From DASVUS01 sp036388675 (lineage in GTDB: Bacteria > Armatimonadota > Abditibacteriia > Abditibacteriales > Abditibacteriaceae): a stretch of 64,000 bases of DNA. Made by a program: the position numbers and the translations under genes. The first letter of the stretch is position 1. Each line of letters begins with the position of its first letter. The notes beneath the pieces were generated by a model. It was not told the origin of the DNA and did not search any database. It saw only the letters and a list, made by a program, of their open reading frames with translations. Shown here piece by piece: positions 32,274 through 41,791 of the stretch. The stretch lies in assembly GCA_036388675.1 (NCBI GenBank), contig DASVRI010000045.1:62001-126000 (forward strand). Direction: 5' to 3'.

Positions 32274-33404
32274 CTATGCCACAGCTTGAGAATGCGTTGC
32301 GTACCACTTGTCCCAGGGAATGCTGTCCTGGGCGTGGGTGCTGGAATCATTCGCTGCATCACGAAGAGCGCCGCTTAGAACTATGGCGCGAAAAACCTCA
32401 ACAACTTTCGGGTCGAATTGCTTGCCACTTTGCTGTTCAATTTCGGCAAGCGCCGTCTGCGCAGACCACGCTTGCTTGTAGGGTCGCGCATGAGTCAGTG
32501 CATCAAACACATCGGCCACGGCGACAATGCGCCCGAACAACGGGATTTCTTCACCACTCAAACCACGCGGGTAGCCGCCGCCGTCCCAGCGTTCGTGGTG
32601 CGTGAGGGCAATCGTTTCAGCCACTTGCACCAGGTTGGAGTTACCGCCGGACAAAATCGCTGCACCTAGTTCGGTGTGACTTTTTATAATTTCGAATTCC
32701 TGCGGTGTCAGCTTTCCCGGCTTGAGCAAAATCAAATCGGAAACGCCGATTTTGCCGACGTCGTGCAGCGGGGCGGCCTGTCTCACACAGTTAACTTCTT
32801 GTTCGCTTAAGCCCAATGCGCGCGCCATCAGCGCGGCACTTTGCCCGACACGCTGCGTGTGCTGCCCGGTATCATCATCGCGCAGTTCCGCGGCACGGGC
32901 CAGACGATGCAGCACTTCAATTTGAGCGTGCTCCAATTCCTGCGTGCGCTCGCGAACCTTTTGCTCCAGCACATGATTCTGGTTCTGCATCTGTAAATGC
33001 AAGAAATGTGTTTCCAGCAAATTGTCCATGCGCAGCAGCAATTCGGAGGCTTCAAAGGGCTTGTGCAAAAAGTCTTTGGCGCCACCCGCCAGCGCTCTTT
33101 CTTTAATCGCTGGTGCGACGTTGGCCGTCAACACCAGAATCGGCAGATTAACGTCCTGCGGCACGACGGATTCAAGTTGCGCCATGACTTCAAAGCCATC
33201 AACATGAGGCATCATGAGATCAAGCAGAATCAAGTCCGGCTGATATTCCGAGTACTCGTGGAGCACGTCGCGCGAGTCAAGAACACTGCGAAAGTTGGAG
33301 TAGCCGAAGCGCTGGAGGTAGCGCTCCAGAAGGAGCACGTTCAACTCTTCGTCATCTACAATAAGGATGCGAGCCTGGCGCAAATGTGTTTTATCAATCT
33401 TCAA
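32274..33404 (-). CDS. Response regulator with HD-GYP phosphodiesterase domain
   Basis: 376 residues from a TTG start with GGAG upstream; the longer frame adds basic sequence not seen in the family. Receiver domain at about 5-125 (ILIVDDEELNVLLLERYL, phospho-acceptor Asp in LLDLMMPHVDGF, then KPF). A short coiled coil follows, then HD-GYP at about 165-345 (HDVGKIGVSDLILLKPGKL, ELGAAIL, HHERWDGGGYPRGLSGEEIP). HD-GYP domains hydrolyse cyclic di-GMP. No sensor kinase is adjacent; the decayed CHASE2 gene lies downstream. GAGTACTC at 33250 encodes EYS. Confidence 0.92.
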   Translation of the reverse strand: MKIDKTHLRQARILIVDDEELNVLLLERYLQRFGYSNFRSVLDSRDVLHEYSEYQPDLILLDLMMPHVDGFEVMAQLESVVPQDVNLPILVLTANVAPAIKERALAGGAKDFLHKPFEASELLLRMDNLLETHFLHLQMQNQNHVLEQKVRERTQELEHAQIEVLHRLARAAELRDDDTGQHTQRVGQSAALMARALGLSEQEVNCVRQAAPLHDVGKIGVSDLILLKPGKLTPQEFEIIKSHTELGAAILSGGNSNLVQVAETIALTHHERWDGGGYPRGLSGEEIPLFGRIVAVADVFDALTHARPYKQAWSAQTALAEIEQQSGKQFDPKVVEVFRAIVLSGALRDAANDSSTHAQDSIPWDKWYATHSQAVA

Positions 33405-33609
33405 GGGACTTGTTTCTCCAAAGTCTTCACTGGGGGCCCTCACCCGACCAGCAGGCGCGCTTTTGACATTTTTCTTCCATCTACAATTCAAACCTGTGTT
33501 CGTGGCACCAATTTGACCAACACGCCTGGAACGACGCGACGGCAATTTCATCGACGAACGTTTGTGCCCCGTTACCCGGAATGAGTGTTTCACAGCGCGA
33601 CCCCGTCTG

Positions 33610-33643
33610 TGCTGTGCAGCGACTTCTGCTGTGCAGCGACTTC
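33610..33643. repeat. Tandem duplication, two 17-bp units
   Basis: TGCTGTGCAGCGACTTC is repeated exactly, just upstream of the membrane protein gene at 33667. Confidence 0.9.
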
Positions 33644-33666
33644 GGGAGCGTGCGATAATAGACGCC

Positions 33667-34191
33667 ATGAATGCGAACTCGCCGGTTGACCTTTGGGGTT
33701 GGTGCGCGGCTATTTTCGTGGCCGCTTTTATGCCCTGGGGCGCCGTGGGAACCGCTTCTCTCTTCGGGCTTTCCGTTTCGTCGATTGTAACGGGTTGGAG
33801 CGGCTATATCACGCTGCTGGGTATCATCGTTCCCAACTGGACGGTGGTAATCTGCGCCCTGGCCATCGTTTTGTTGCACTGGCTCCATGCCGGCGCACGG
33901 CTCCAAACCAATACCAAAGTCTCGCTGCTGCTGGCGGCCTATGGCATTGTGCATACCGTCCTCTTTATCTATTCCATCATTACTTATGGCGGCAGTCGCA
34001 TCGGCATCGGTGCCGTCATCACGATGGTGAGTTTCATCGCGCTGTTCAGGAGCGTGAGAAAAGGGCCATCTTCGCTTGCAGCCCCGGCGCAAAGCCCGCC
34101 GGGGCAAGGTCCGCCAGGGCAAAGCTCGCCCTCGCCCAATGCCTCTTCGCTGCACAGCGCAACACAACAACTGCCCGATCAGGACGCCTGA
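33667..34191 (+). CDS. Small membrane protein with Pro/Gln/Ser-rich tail
   Basis: 174 residues from MNANSPVDLWGW. Four hydrophobic helices at about 8-25, 35-55, 60-78 and 90-130 are followed by a low-complexity cytoplasmic tail (APAQSPPGQGPPGQSSPSPN). No recognised family. It is divergent from the HD-GYP regulator. A frame extends upstream to 33562 but runs through a tandem duplication. Confidence 0.7.
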   Translation: MNANSPVDLWGWCAAIFVAAFMPWGAVGTASLFGLSVSSIVTGWSGYITLLGIIVPNWTVVICALAIVLLHWLHAGARLQTNTKVSLLLAAYGIVHTVLFIYSIITYGGSRIGIGAVITMVSFIALFRSVRKGPSSLAAPAQSPPGQGPPGQSSPSPNASSLHSATQQLPDQDA

Positions 34192-34507
34192 GTTAACGCC
34201 TCAAGTGACGCCTCAGTCACAGAGACTGGCCCTTCCGGTTCGGGGCGACACGGTAATTTGTCTCACAGATATCTAACTCGTTCATTTTGTGTCCTGAAGC
34301 CAAAAATCTTCTTGTCGTCGCACTGGGCGGCACTCCTTTTGCTCATCCTATAGTCCGATTCCACTCTTGCAGTAGAGCAGTTGGCGGCTGTTAAGGGCGC
34401 TCCATTATGAGTGCAACAATTGTCTGAGTTTGGGTCCATATACGTAGCGAATAGTAAGCATCAACATGCTGCTTTCGAAATATACAGATGTTTAGATAGG
34501 AGTTTTC
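34192..34507. other. Intergenic region
   Basis: No supported gene. The last 100 bases are A/T-richer and probably contain the promoter of the secreted Ig-like protein. Confidence 0.5.
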
Positions 34508-35293
34508 ATGCAGAAGCAGAAGTTTAGGTTTTCAGCTGTTGTTCTCGTCCCCATGGCCCTTGCAGCACTTGCTGCAACATCGACTGTCGCGCAAGCCGTT
34601 CCTCCGGTTGCCGCCAACGACTTTTTTACCGTGACGCAAACCGAGACCAACATAAGCCTCAATGTGTTGGGCAACGATTTTGACCCGGATGGAACCGCAC
34701 TCAGCGTCAATAGCGTGTCGGCAGGCAACCAGGGTGGAGTCACCATCGATAACGATGGCAACATCACCTACACACCAGCGTTCACCTTTAGCGGAACCGA
34801 GACTTTTTCCTACACCGCTATTGATGCCAACGGTGAAGTGAGCAACGTCGCCACGGTTACAGTTACCATTTTGCCGCCTCCCAGCACCTTCAACTCCGCC
34901 ATTACCGGAAACGGTTCGCTAGAGGGGCAGCGCAAAGTGCGTAAAAGGGCCAACACGACCTTTACGGCCTACAACAGCAATAACCTTTCCGGCGAGGTCG
35001 TCTTCAGAGATCCGGTGAGCAGACTCACGTTTCGCTCGACACGCATCACAGCCGTCCAGGCTTTCGGCAATACCGGACGCATCTTTGGTTTCGGCACTTT
35101 CAATGGCTTTGACGAAGTTGGTTTCGTTTTGACTACAGTTGACCAGTTCCCCACATATGTCACTCGTGGCGACTCGTTCTCGTTGCAGATCGGAACTAAT
35201 TTCGCATTCAGCTCTATCTTCAATCCAGGTGGCTCGCGTGTGGTTGGAGGATTTGGAGAAGTCATCAACCCAGTGCCACTAGCAAATCGGTAA
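34508..35293 (+). CDS. Secreted protein with an Ig-like (Big_9/cadherin-like) domain and a post-COAP-1-like domain
   Basis: 261 residues; AGGAG precedes the ATG. A Sec signal peptide ends near AATSTVAQA. Residues 35-120 show PVAANDFFTVTQTETNISLN, then VLGNDFDPDG and GTETFSYTAIDANGEVS, the VCBS/cadherin-type Ig fold common in adhesins. Residues 135-255 (GNGSLEGQRKVRKRANTTFT, RIFGFGTFNG, DSFSLQI) resemble a beta-rich domain of unknown function seen in secreted proteins. There is no cell-wall anchor. It is followed by a terminator. Confidence 0.8.
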   Translation: MQKQKFRFSAVVLVPMALAALAATSTVAQAVPPVAANDFFTVTQTETNISLNVLGNDFDPDGTALSVNSVSAGNQGGVTIDNDGNITYTPAFTFSGTETFSYTAIDANGEVSNVATVTVTILPPPSTFNSAITGNGSLEGQRKVRKRANTTFTAYNSNNLSGEVVFRDPVSRLTFRSTRITAVQAFGNTGRIFGFGTFNGFDEVGFVLTTVDQFPTYVTRGDSFSLQIGTNFAFSSIFNPGGSRVVGGFGEVINPVPLANR

Positions 35294-35313
35294 TCCGTAG
35301 GCTTATTGATTCC

Positions 35314-35349
35314 AAAGCGTGCCGCCACAGAAATGTGACGGCACGCTTT
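35314..35349 (+). terminator. Intrinsic terminator
   Basis: AAAGCGTGCCG is exactly inverted around a 14-base loop, followed by TGCTTTT, 20 bases after the Ig-like gene. Confidence 0.85.
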
Positions 35350-35742
35350 GCTTTTGCCTCTGATACCTGCAACGGGCTTAATAAGGCCAACTTACTCAAT
35401 GGCTTGACGCGTTGATGTGACACGGTTGGACCGCTCGGCACGTATCACCACTTCGTGTGTTGCTGCCGCGCGTATCTCTCCCAGAGATTCAAGGCGCAAA
35501 CAGATGAACCTTCACGGACACTTAGCCGTCCTTTCATTGATGATTATGGGATGGTTTGTTGCGCAGTGCAGCAGTTTCTGAGTACTCGCTTTGTAGTTTG
35601 CAGTGATGGAGCGGCATCAGCTTTGCGCCCGAATGTCAGGCCTCGCTTTTCTGGCTATTTTGGCGTGCCGGCGCCTGGCAAAAATGCAAAGCTAGGCATT
35701 TTAGTACACTTTTGAAGTTGACTTGAAGTTCACGTCCGTTTA
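35350..35742. other. Intergenic region upstream of the 2-oxoglutarate dehydrogenase genes
   Basis: About 390 bases with one GAGTACTC at 35580. Open frames here are not supported. It must contain the promoter of the sucA-sucB unit. Confidence 0.5.
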
Positions 35743-35763
35743 GCCGGTGAGGCCGGCCTTTTT
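35743..35763 (+). promoter_or_regulatory. Terminator-like hairpin with T-run abutting the sucA start codon
   Basis: GCCGG and CCGGC flank TGAGG, followed by CTTTTT and then directly ATG. The loop contains GAGG, which could be the ribosome binding site. The structure could sequester the site or act as a weak attenuator. Confidence 0.5.
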
Positions 35764-38700
35764 ATGAGTGACATTGGTTCGTTGCCCAGCAGTTTAAATC
35801 TGGCTTTTGTGGAAGGCCTGTACGCCACTTATCTCAGCGACCCGTCGGCGGTTCCCGAAGAGTGGCGCCGCTACTTCGCGTCTCTGGAAGCTGACGTAGA
35901 AGCGCCATCGAGTACTCAGACGAATGTTCAGGACAGTGCGCAGAACGGCTACTCACAGAATGGCCCCACCGGCAACGGCCACATCGGCAACGGTCACGCC
36001 CGCAACGGCACACAAAACGGTCACAGCGGCTTTGGCCCTTCTTTCCAGCCATCGAGCCTGTTTAATCCGGCTGGGACTAATGGAACTCACCAAAACGGCA
36101 GTGCCACGGCTAATGGCAGCGCTAATGGCCACGTGCAAGACCTTGCAGGCAGTGATCGGGAAATGCAGACCGTGGCGCGCTTTGAAGCCAAGGCGCTGCA
36201 AGATCGCGTGAATCAGCTCATTCGCGCTTACCGCGTGCGCGGCCACATGGCGGCTCGTCTCGATCCGCTGGGCATTCCGCGCCCGGTGCCAGCCGAACTT
36301 GAGTCCAGCTTTTACGGTTTTTCAGACGCCGACATGTATCGTCTCTTTTCGTGCGAGACAATGGGCGACGGTGAGCAGCTAACGCTTAAAGAAATTCTCG
36401 ACCGCCTGCGCAATACCTACTGCCGCTCCATCGGCGTGCAGTTCATGCACATTGATGATCTCGATGTGCGCAACTGGCTGCAAGACCGCATGGAGAGTAC
36501 TCAGAACCGCCTGCAACTGTCGCGCGAAGAGCAGATTCGCATTCTGACACGGTTGACCGATGCGGTGGCGTTTGAAGAATTCATCCGCCGCAAATTCATC
36601 GGCGCCAAAAGTTTTTCACTGGAAGGCTCGGAATCTTTGATTCCCCTGCTCGACCTGGCGATTGAAAAAGCCGGCGCCGACGGCATCGACGAAGTCGTGA
36701 TGGGCATGGCGCATCGTGGACGCTTGAATGTGCTGGCCAACATCATCGGCAAGCGTCCGAGCGTCATCTTCCGCGAGTTCGAAGACAAAGACCCCGACCT
36801 GCAGTTGGGCGGCGGCGATGTGAAGTATCACCTGGGTTACGTCAACGATTGGGTCACGGCATCCGGTAAATCGGTGCATCTGGCGCTGTGTTTCAATCCC
36901 AGCCATCTGGAATATGTGAACCCGGTGGCCATGGGCCGCCTGCGCGCCAAAGGCGACCGTGCCGGCGACCTGAAGCGCGAGCGCGGGCTGTGCATCCTCA
37001 TTCACGGCGATGCGGCTTTCGCGGGCGAAGGCGTAGTCCAGGAGACGCTCAATATGAGCCAGCTTCCCGGCTACACCGTAGGCGGCACGCTGCACATTGT
37101 GGTGAACAACCAGATCGGCTTTACCACTTCGCCCGAAGAAGGACGCTCCAGCCCTTATGCGACCGACGTGGCGAAGATGCTGCAAAGCCCCATCTTCCAT
37201 GTTAACGGCGAAGACCCGGAAGCCGTCGCGCAAGTGGTTCAATTAGCGATGGACTTTCGTCGCACATGGCAGCGCGATGTCGTCATCGACATGTATGCCT
37301 ATCGCAAGCTGGGGCACAACGAAAGCGACGAGCCGAGTTTCACACAGCCCAAATTGTATCGCGCGATTGCCAATCGTCAGCCGGTGCGCGAAGGTTATCT
37401 TGAGCATCTGCTGAAGCTGAACGAAATCAGCCGCGAAGAAGCCGACCAAATCGCGGAGAATCGCCGCCAGGAACTCGAAACCGAACTGGCCGAAGCACGC
37501 AGCGAAGATTACCGCCCGCCCGATAAGTTGCGTGGTGCGTGGGGCGGTTACATCGGCGGCCCCGAAGCGGGTGTCGAAGATTGCGATACCGGCGTGCCCC
37601 GCGAGCGCATCAAAGAACTTATCGAAGCGCTCACGGTTTTGCCGCCCGACTTCAAGGCCAACCCAAAAGTGCAGCGTTTGCTGGCGGCGCGTGCCGCGAT
37701 GGGTCGTGGCGACCAGCCACTCGATTGGGCGGCTGCCGAGGCACTGGCTTTTGCCAGCCTTTCAACAGAACCCGGCAGCCCGGTGCGCATTCGCATGACC
37801 GGACAAGATGTGGAGCGTGGTACGTTCAGCCAACGCCACGCCGTGCTGCACGATGTTGAAGACGATCATCGCTATGTTCCGCTGTATCATGTGGGTGAGA
37901 AATTGGGCGTGCAGCAGGCTCCCGTCGAGATTTACAATTCACCGCTGTCGGAAAACGGCGTGATGGGCTTCGAGTATGGCTACAGCCTCGATTGCCTGGG
38001 CGGTCTTGTGCTCTGGGAAGCGCAGTTCGGCGACTTTGTGAACTGCGCCCAGGTTTACATCGACCAGTTCCTGGCCAGCGCCGAAGACAAGTGGCATCAT
38101 CTCAGCGGCTTGGTGCTGCTGCTGCCGCACGGCTTCGAGGGACAGGGTCCGGAGCATTCGCATGCGCGCCTCGAGCGCTTCATGGCGTTAGCCGCCGAAG
38201 ACAACATTCAGGTGGCGTATCCGACCACGCCGGCGCAGATTTTCCACTTGTTGCGTCGCCAGGTGATTCGTCGCTGGCGCAAGCCGCTTATCGTGATGTC
38301 GCCCAAGAGCTTGCTGCGCCATCTGGAAGCTGTGTCCACGCTGGACGAGTTCGAAAAAGGCACTTTCCAGCGCATTATTCCCGACAACACGGGGCGCAGC
38401 GGCAAAGACATCAAGCGAGTACTCTTGTGTAGCGGTAAAATCTACTACGAACTGGATAAGAAGCGAGAAGACCTGAAGCGCGATGACGTGGCGATTCTGC
38501 GCATCGAGCAGTTATATCCGCTGGCGCCCGAGGTGCTGGAAAAGGCGCTCTCCATTTATGAAGATGGCACGCCTGTTTTCTGGGTGCAGGAAGAGCCGCT
38601 CAACATGGGCGCGTGGCGTCACATGCGCGTCTCGCTGGGCTACGAGTTATTCGGGCGTTTTCCGTTTTCTCATGTCACGCGTCCGGCTTCGGCCAGCCCG

Positions 38701-38769
38701 GCGACGGGTTCATCCAGCAGCCACAAGAAAGAGCAGGAAAAGCTGCTCAACGAAGCGTTTGGCGTGTAA
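35764..38769 (+). CDS. sucA: 2-oxoglutarate dehydrogenase E1 component
   Basis: 1001 residues, the usual length plus a linker. It decarboxylates 2-oxoglutarate with thiamine diphosphate in the TCA cycle. N-terminal LNLAFVEGLYATYLSDPSAV is the E1 N-segment; residues 65-125 are an Asn/Gly/His-rich linker with repeated NGH and NGT units. The core has GMAHRGRLNVLANI, GDVKYHLGY, FNPSHLEYVNPVAMGRLRA, GDAAFAGEG, NNQIGFTTSP and the transketolase-like half SERHAVL-type GTFSQRHAVLHD, LLPHGFEGQGPEHSHARLER. It is in an operon with sucB, 21 bases on. Three GAGTACTC sites lie inside. Confidence 0.97.
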   Translation: MSDIGSLPSSLNLAFVEGLYATYLSDPSAVPEEWRRYFASLEADVEAPSSTQTNVQDSAQNGYSQNGPTGNGHIGNGHARNGTQNGHSGFGPSFQPSSLFNPAGTNGTHQNGSATANGSANGHVQDLAGSDREMQTVARFEAKALQDRVNQLIRAYRVRGHMAARLDPLGIPRPVPAELESSFYGFSDADMYRLFSCETMGDGEQLTLKEILDRLRNTYCRSIGVQFMHIDDLDVRNWLQDRMESTQNRLQLSREEQIRILTRLTDAVAFEEFIRRKFIGAKSFSLEGSESLIPLLDLAIEKAGADGIDEVVMGMAHRGRLNVLANIIGKRPSVIFREFEDKDPDLQLGGGDVKYHLGYVNDWVTASGKSVHLALCFNPSHLEYVNPVAMGRLRAKGDRAGDLKRERGLCILIHGDAAFAGEGVVQETLNMSQLPGYTVGGTLHIVVNNQIGFTTSPEEGRSSPYATDVAKMLQSPIFHVNGEDPEAVAQVVQLAMDFRRTWQRDVVIDMYAYRKLGHNESDEPSFTQPKLYRAIANRQPVREGYLEHLLKLNEISREEADQIAENRRQELETELAEARSEDYRPPDKLRGAWGGYIGGPEAGVEDCDTGVPRERIKELIEALTVLPPDFKANPKVQRLLAARAAMGRGDQPLDWAAAEALAFASLSTEPGSPVRIRMTGQDVERGTFSQRHAVLHDVEDDHRYVPLYHVGEKLGVQQAPVEIYNSPLSENGVMGFEYGYSLDCLGGLVLWEAQFGDFVNCAQVYIDQFLASAEDKWHHLSGLVLLLPHGFEGQGPEHSHARLERFMALAAEDNIQVAYPTTPAQIFHLLRRQVIRRWRKPLIVMSPKSLLRHLEAVSTLDEFEKGTFQRIIPDNTGRSGKDIKRVLLCSGKIYYELDKKREDLKRDDVAILRIEQLYPLAPEVLEKALSIYEDGTPVFWVQEEPLNMGAWRHMRVSLGYELFGRFPFSHVTRPASASPATGSSSSHKKEQEKLLNEAFGV

Positions 38770-38790
38770 GGTTTGGTGTGTGAGGAATCT

Positions 38791-40245
38791 ATGGCAATCG
38801 AATTAAAGGTGCCGCGCGTAGGTGAGTCGATTAACGAAGTCGAAATCGGCGAGTGGCTGAAAAAAGAAGGCGATAGTGTCGCGGCGGATGAAACAATCGT
38901 GATGCTCGATTCGGCCAAGACCACCGTCGAACTGCCGGCGCCTTCTGCGGGAGTTCTCGGTAAAATCGTCAAGCAAACCGGCGAAACTGCTCAGGTCGGC
39001 GAAACCATCGCGCTGCTGGAAGAAGCCGGCACTTCAGCCGGTGCCGCATCGGAAAAAGCAACCGCGCAAAACGGCGCAACGCAGCCACCGGCGCAAACGG
39101 TTGCCCTGCAAGCAGAAACCAGCACGCAGCAGCCCGCCAAAGAAGACGATCAGGGCGACCAGCACGCGCAGCAGCCACACGATTCCAAAGAGAACCCGGC
39201 TATTGCGGCGCAGGAACAGCCCGAACAGGAAGCCCGCGTCATGCCCGCCGCGCAACGCCTGCTGGCCGAGCAGAACTTGAGTCCGCAGGACGTGCAGGCC
39301 AGCGGACCCGGCGGGCGAGTCCTCAAAGAAGATGTCATGCGCCACGCCGCAGACACCGCGCAAAACGGCCAGGCGCAGGCGCCAACCAAAGAAGGCACGG
39401 TTGAGCCGTCGCAGATCGAACGCACCGCACCAGCGCAGCCCGACGGCAAAGCACCGCAGGAAACACGCCAACCGGCACCTGTAGCAAAAGCTGCAGCCGC
39501 GCCTGCGCCACAACCGAGTACTCAGCAAGCAGCATCCACCCCATCGAACGATGAAGAAGTTGTGCCGATGAGTATGTTGCGCCGCCACGTCGCGCAACGC
39601 CTGGTTGAAGCGCAGCAGAACGCAGCGTTGCTCACGACTTTCAACGAAATCGACATGACTAATGTCATGCAGATGCGCAAAGATTATCAGGACGCGTTCA
39701 CCAAGAAATACGGCATCAAGCTGGGCTTTATGTCGTTCTTCGTAAAAGCGGTTATCGACGCGCTCAAGCAAACGCCCGGCATCAACGCCGAGATTCGCGG
39801 CAGGGACATTGTTTACAAGAACTACTACGACATCGGTGTGGCGATTGGTAGCGGCAAAGGTTTGGTTGTGCCCGTCATCCGTCGCGCCGAGCGCTTGAGT
39901 TTTGCCGAAGTTGAAAAGGCTATTGCGGAATTTGCCGGGCGCGCCAAGGAAAACAAACTCTCGCCCGACGAGTTGCAGGGCGGCACCTTCACCATCACGA
40001 ATGGCGGCATCTACGGTTCGTTGATGAGCACTCCCATCATCAACCCGCCACAAAGCGGCATCCTGGGAATGCACTCCATTCAGGAACGTCCCATTGCGCG
40101 CAGCGGGCAAGTCGTCATTGCACCGATGATGTATGTTGCACTTACTTACGATCACCGCGTTGTCGATGGCCGTGAAGCCGTGACGTTTCTGGTGCGCATC
40201 AAAGACTGCATCGAAAATCCGGCGCGTATGCTCATTGAAGTTTAG
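38791..40245 (+). CDS. sucB: Dihydrolipoyllysine succinyltransferase (E2 of 2-oxoglutarate dehydrogenase)
   Basis: 484 residues from MAIELKVPRVGES, with GAGGAA upstream. Lipoyl domain at 1-80 with the lipoylated Lys in MLDSAKTTVEL (most relatives have a Glu-Thr-Asp-Lys context). A long Gln/Ala-rich linker follows, then the E3-binding domain (PAAQRLLAEQNLSPQDVQAS GPGGRVLKEDV), a second linker, and the catalytic domain ending TYDHRVVDGREAVTFLVRIK with the active His and Asp. It transfers succinyl from E1 to CoA. It follows sucA in the same unit. Confidence 0.95.
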   Translation: MAIELKVPRVGESINEVEIGEWLKKEGDSVAADETIVMLDSAKTTVELPAPSAGVLGKIVKQTGETAQVGETIALLEEAGTSAGAASEKATAQNGATQPPAQTVALQAETSTQQPAKEDDQGDQHAQQPHDSKENPAIAAQEQPEQEARVMPAAQRLLAEQNLSPQDVQASGPGGRVLKEDVMRHAADTAQNGQAQAPTKEGTVEPSQIERTAPAQPDGKAPQETRQPAPVAKAAAAPAPQPSTQQAASTPSNDEEVVPMSMLRRHVAQRLVEAQQNAALLTTFNEIDMTNVMQMRKDYQDAFTKKYGIKLGFMSFFVKAVIDALKQTPGINAEIRGRDIVYKNYYDIGVAIGSGKGLVVPVIRRAERLSFAEVEKAIAEFAGRAKENKLSPDELQGGTFTITNGGIYGSLMSTPIINPPQSGILGMHSIQERPIARSGQVVIAPMMYVALTYDHRVVDGREAVTFLVRIKDCIENPARMLIEV

Positions 40246-40253
40246 AAATTTAA

Positions 40254-40347
40254 CAGGATGCACAGGATAATCAGGATAGATTGAGAAAGCAGTAGCTCAA
40301 ACGAGCGACACGATCTGTTCTTATCCTGCTCATCCTGTGCATCCTGT
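40254..40347. repeat. Inverted repeat of ATCCTG-rich arms between sucB and lpd
   Basis: ACAGGATGCACAGGATAATC and, 45 bases on, its approximate inverse CATCCTGTGCATCCTGT form a long imperfect hairpin. Such GGATGCACAGGAT repeats are dispersed in several bacterial phyla. It may end the sucAB transcript, leaving lpd with its own promoter. Confidence 0.75.
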
Positions 40348-40353
40348 CAAAAT

Positions 40354-41736
40354 ATGAATCAACATGACTTGGTCGTTATCGGTGGTGGGCCGGGCGGGTA
40401 TCCCGCAGCGATTCGCGCGGCGCAGCTTGGCCTCAATGTCGGACTTGTCGAACGCGAAGCGCAGCTTGGTGGCACGTGCGTGCGCGTCGGATGTATTCCC
40501 AGCAAGGCACTGCTCGAATCGAGCGAACGCCTGCTCGAAACGCAGCACGATCTCAAAGCGCACGGCATCCTCGTGGGCGATGTGACGTTCGATCTGGCCG
40601 CGATGCTGAAACGCAAAGACGCCGTTGTGCGGGCCAATACCACTGGTCTCGATTATCTCATCAAGAAGAACAAGATCACGCGCTACAAAGGCACGGGACG
40701 CATTACCGCTCCCAATCGAGTACTCGTCGAAGGCGAACAAAGCGCCGAACTCGAAGCGAAGAACATTGTCATCGCGACGGGCAGCAAGACGGCGCAGTTG
40801 CGCGGCGTTGAAATAGATGGCAACGTCATCGGAACCAGCACAGATGCGCTTTCTTATCCGCAAGTGCCGCAGCACCTGGTTGTCATTGGGGCCGGTTACA
40901 TCGGGCTCGAACTCGGCTCGGTGTGGAAGCGGCTCGGCGCGAAAGTCACGGTTCTGGAATATCTGCCGCGCATCTTGCCCGGCATGGATAAGGAAATCGC
41001 TGACGAAGCCTTCAAAATTTTGCAGAAGCAGGGTTTGGAATTTCGTCTTGGCGCGAAAGTTCTGAGTGCGCGCGCGCAGGGCAACGAAGCCGTTGTCGAA
41101 GTTGAAGGTGCGGAGCCGTTGCGGGCTGATCGTGTGCTCCTATCGGTTGGTCGCGTGCCGAATACTGATGGCCTGGGGCTTGAATCCGTCGGCGTTCAGC
41201 TAGACGAGCGCGGGCGCGTTGCTGTGGACGAAAGTTTCGCCACGAATGTGCCGGGTATCTATGCCATTGGCGATGTAATCGCCGGGCCGATGCTGGCGCA
41301 CAAAGCGAGTGAAGAAGGCGCCGCCTGCGTTGAAAAACTTGTGACGGGCTACGCCCATGTCAACTACGACACTATCCCCGGCATCATGTATACCGAGCCG
41401 GAAGTCGCAACGGTGGGCAAAAGCGAAGAGCAGTTGCAGGAAGCCGGCATTGAATATCGCAAGGGCGTTTTTCCATTTCGGGCCAATGGTCGCGCCAGGG
41501 CGATTGGCCACACCGAAGGCCGCGTCAAAATTCTCGCTGATGCCAAAACAGATCGAGTACTCGGAGTGCATATCATCGGCCCGCGCGCTGGGGACTTAAT
41601 CGCCGAAGCCGTGGCCGCAATCGAATTTGGCGCGAGCAGCGAAGACATCGCGCGCACCTGCCACGCGCATCCCACGCTCAGTGAAGCGCTGCACGAAGCC
41701 GCGCTTGCTGTCGATGGGCGCACCATTCACATCTGA
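40354..41736 (+). CDS. lpdA: Dihydrolipoyl dehydrogenase (E3)
   Basis: 460 residues. It re-oxidises dihydrolipoyl groups with FAD and NAD+. FAD site VIGGGPGGYPAAIRAAQLG; redox disulfide in GGTCVRVGCIPSKALL; NAD site VIGAGYIGLELGSVWKRLG; second FAD segment GIYAIGDVIAGPMLAHKA; C-terminal catalytic HAHPTLSEALHEAAL with the His-Glu pair. It serves the complex encoded just upstream and possibly pyruvate dehydrogenase and glycine cleavage as well. Two GAGTACTC sites both encode RVL. Confidence 0.97.
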   Translation: MNQHDLVVIGGGPGGYPAAIRAAQLGLNVGLVEREAQLGGTCVRVGCIPSKALLESSERLLETQHDLKAHGILVGDVTFDLAAMLKRKDAVVRANTTGLDYLIKKNKITRYKGTGRITAPNRVLVEGEQSAELEAKNIVIATGSKTAQLRGVEIDGNVIGTSTDALSYPQVPQHLVVIGAGYIGLELGSVWKRLGAKVTVLEYLPRILPGMDKEIADEAFKILQKQGLEFRLGAKVLSARAQGNEAVVEVEGAEPLRADRVLLSVGRVPNTDGLGLESVGVQLDERGRVAVDESFATNVPGIYAIGDVIAGPMLAHKASEEGAACVEKLVTGYAHVNYDTIPGIMYTEPEVATVGKSEEQLQEAGIEYRKGVFPFRANGRARAIGHTEGRVKILADAKTDRVLGVHIIGPRAGDLIAEAVAAIEFGASSEDIARTCHAHPTLSEALHEAALAVDGRTIHI

Positions 41737-41791
41737 TTGCTCGCAGCGCACAACCACACCTACATCGCGTTTTTCGCTTACAATCTGATGC

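Noticed and set aside
39034..40263. A 409-codon open frame antisense to sucB
   Set aside because: It mirrors the codon structure of sucB, is rich in Arg, Cys and Trp, has no domain and no ribosome binding site. Other long antisense frames (4153-4980, 45132-46385, 36616-37242) fail the same way.
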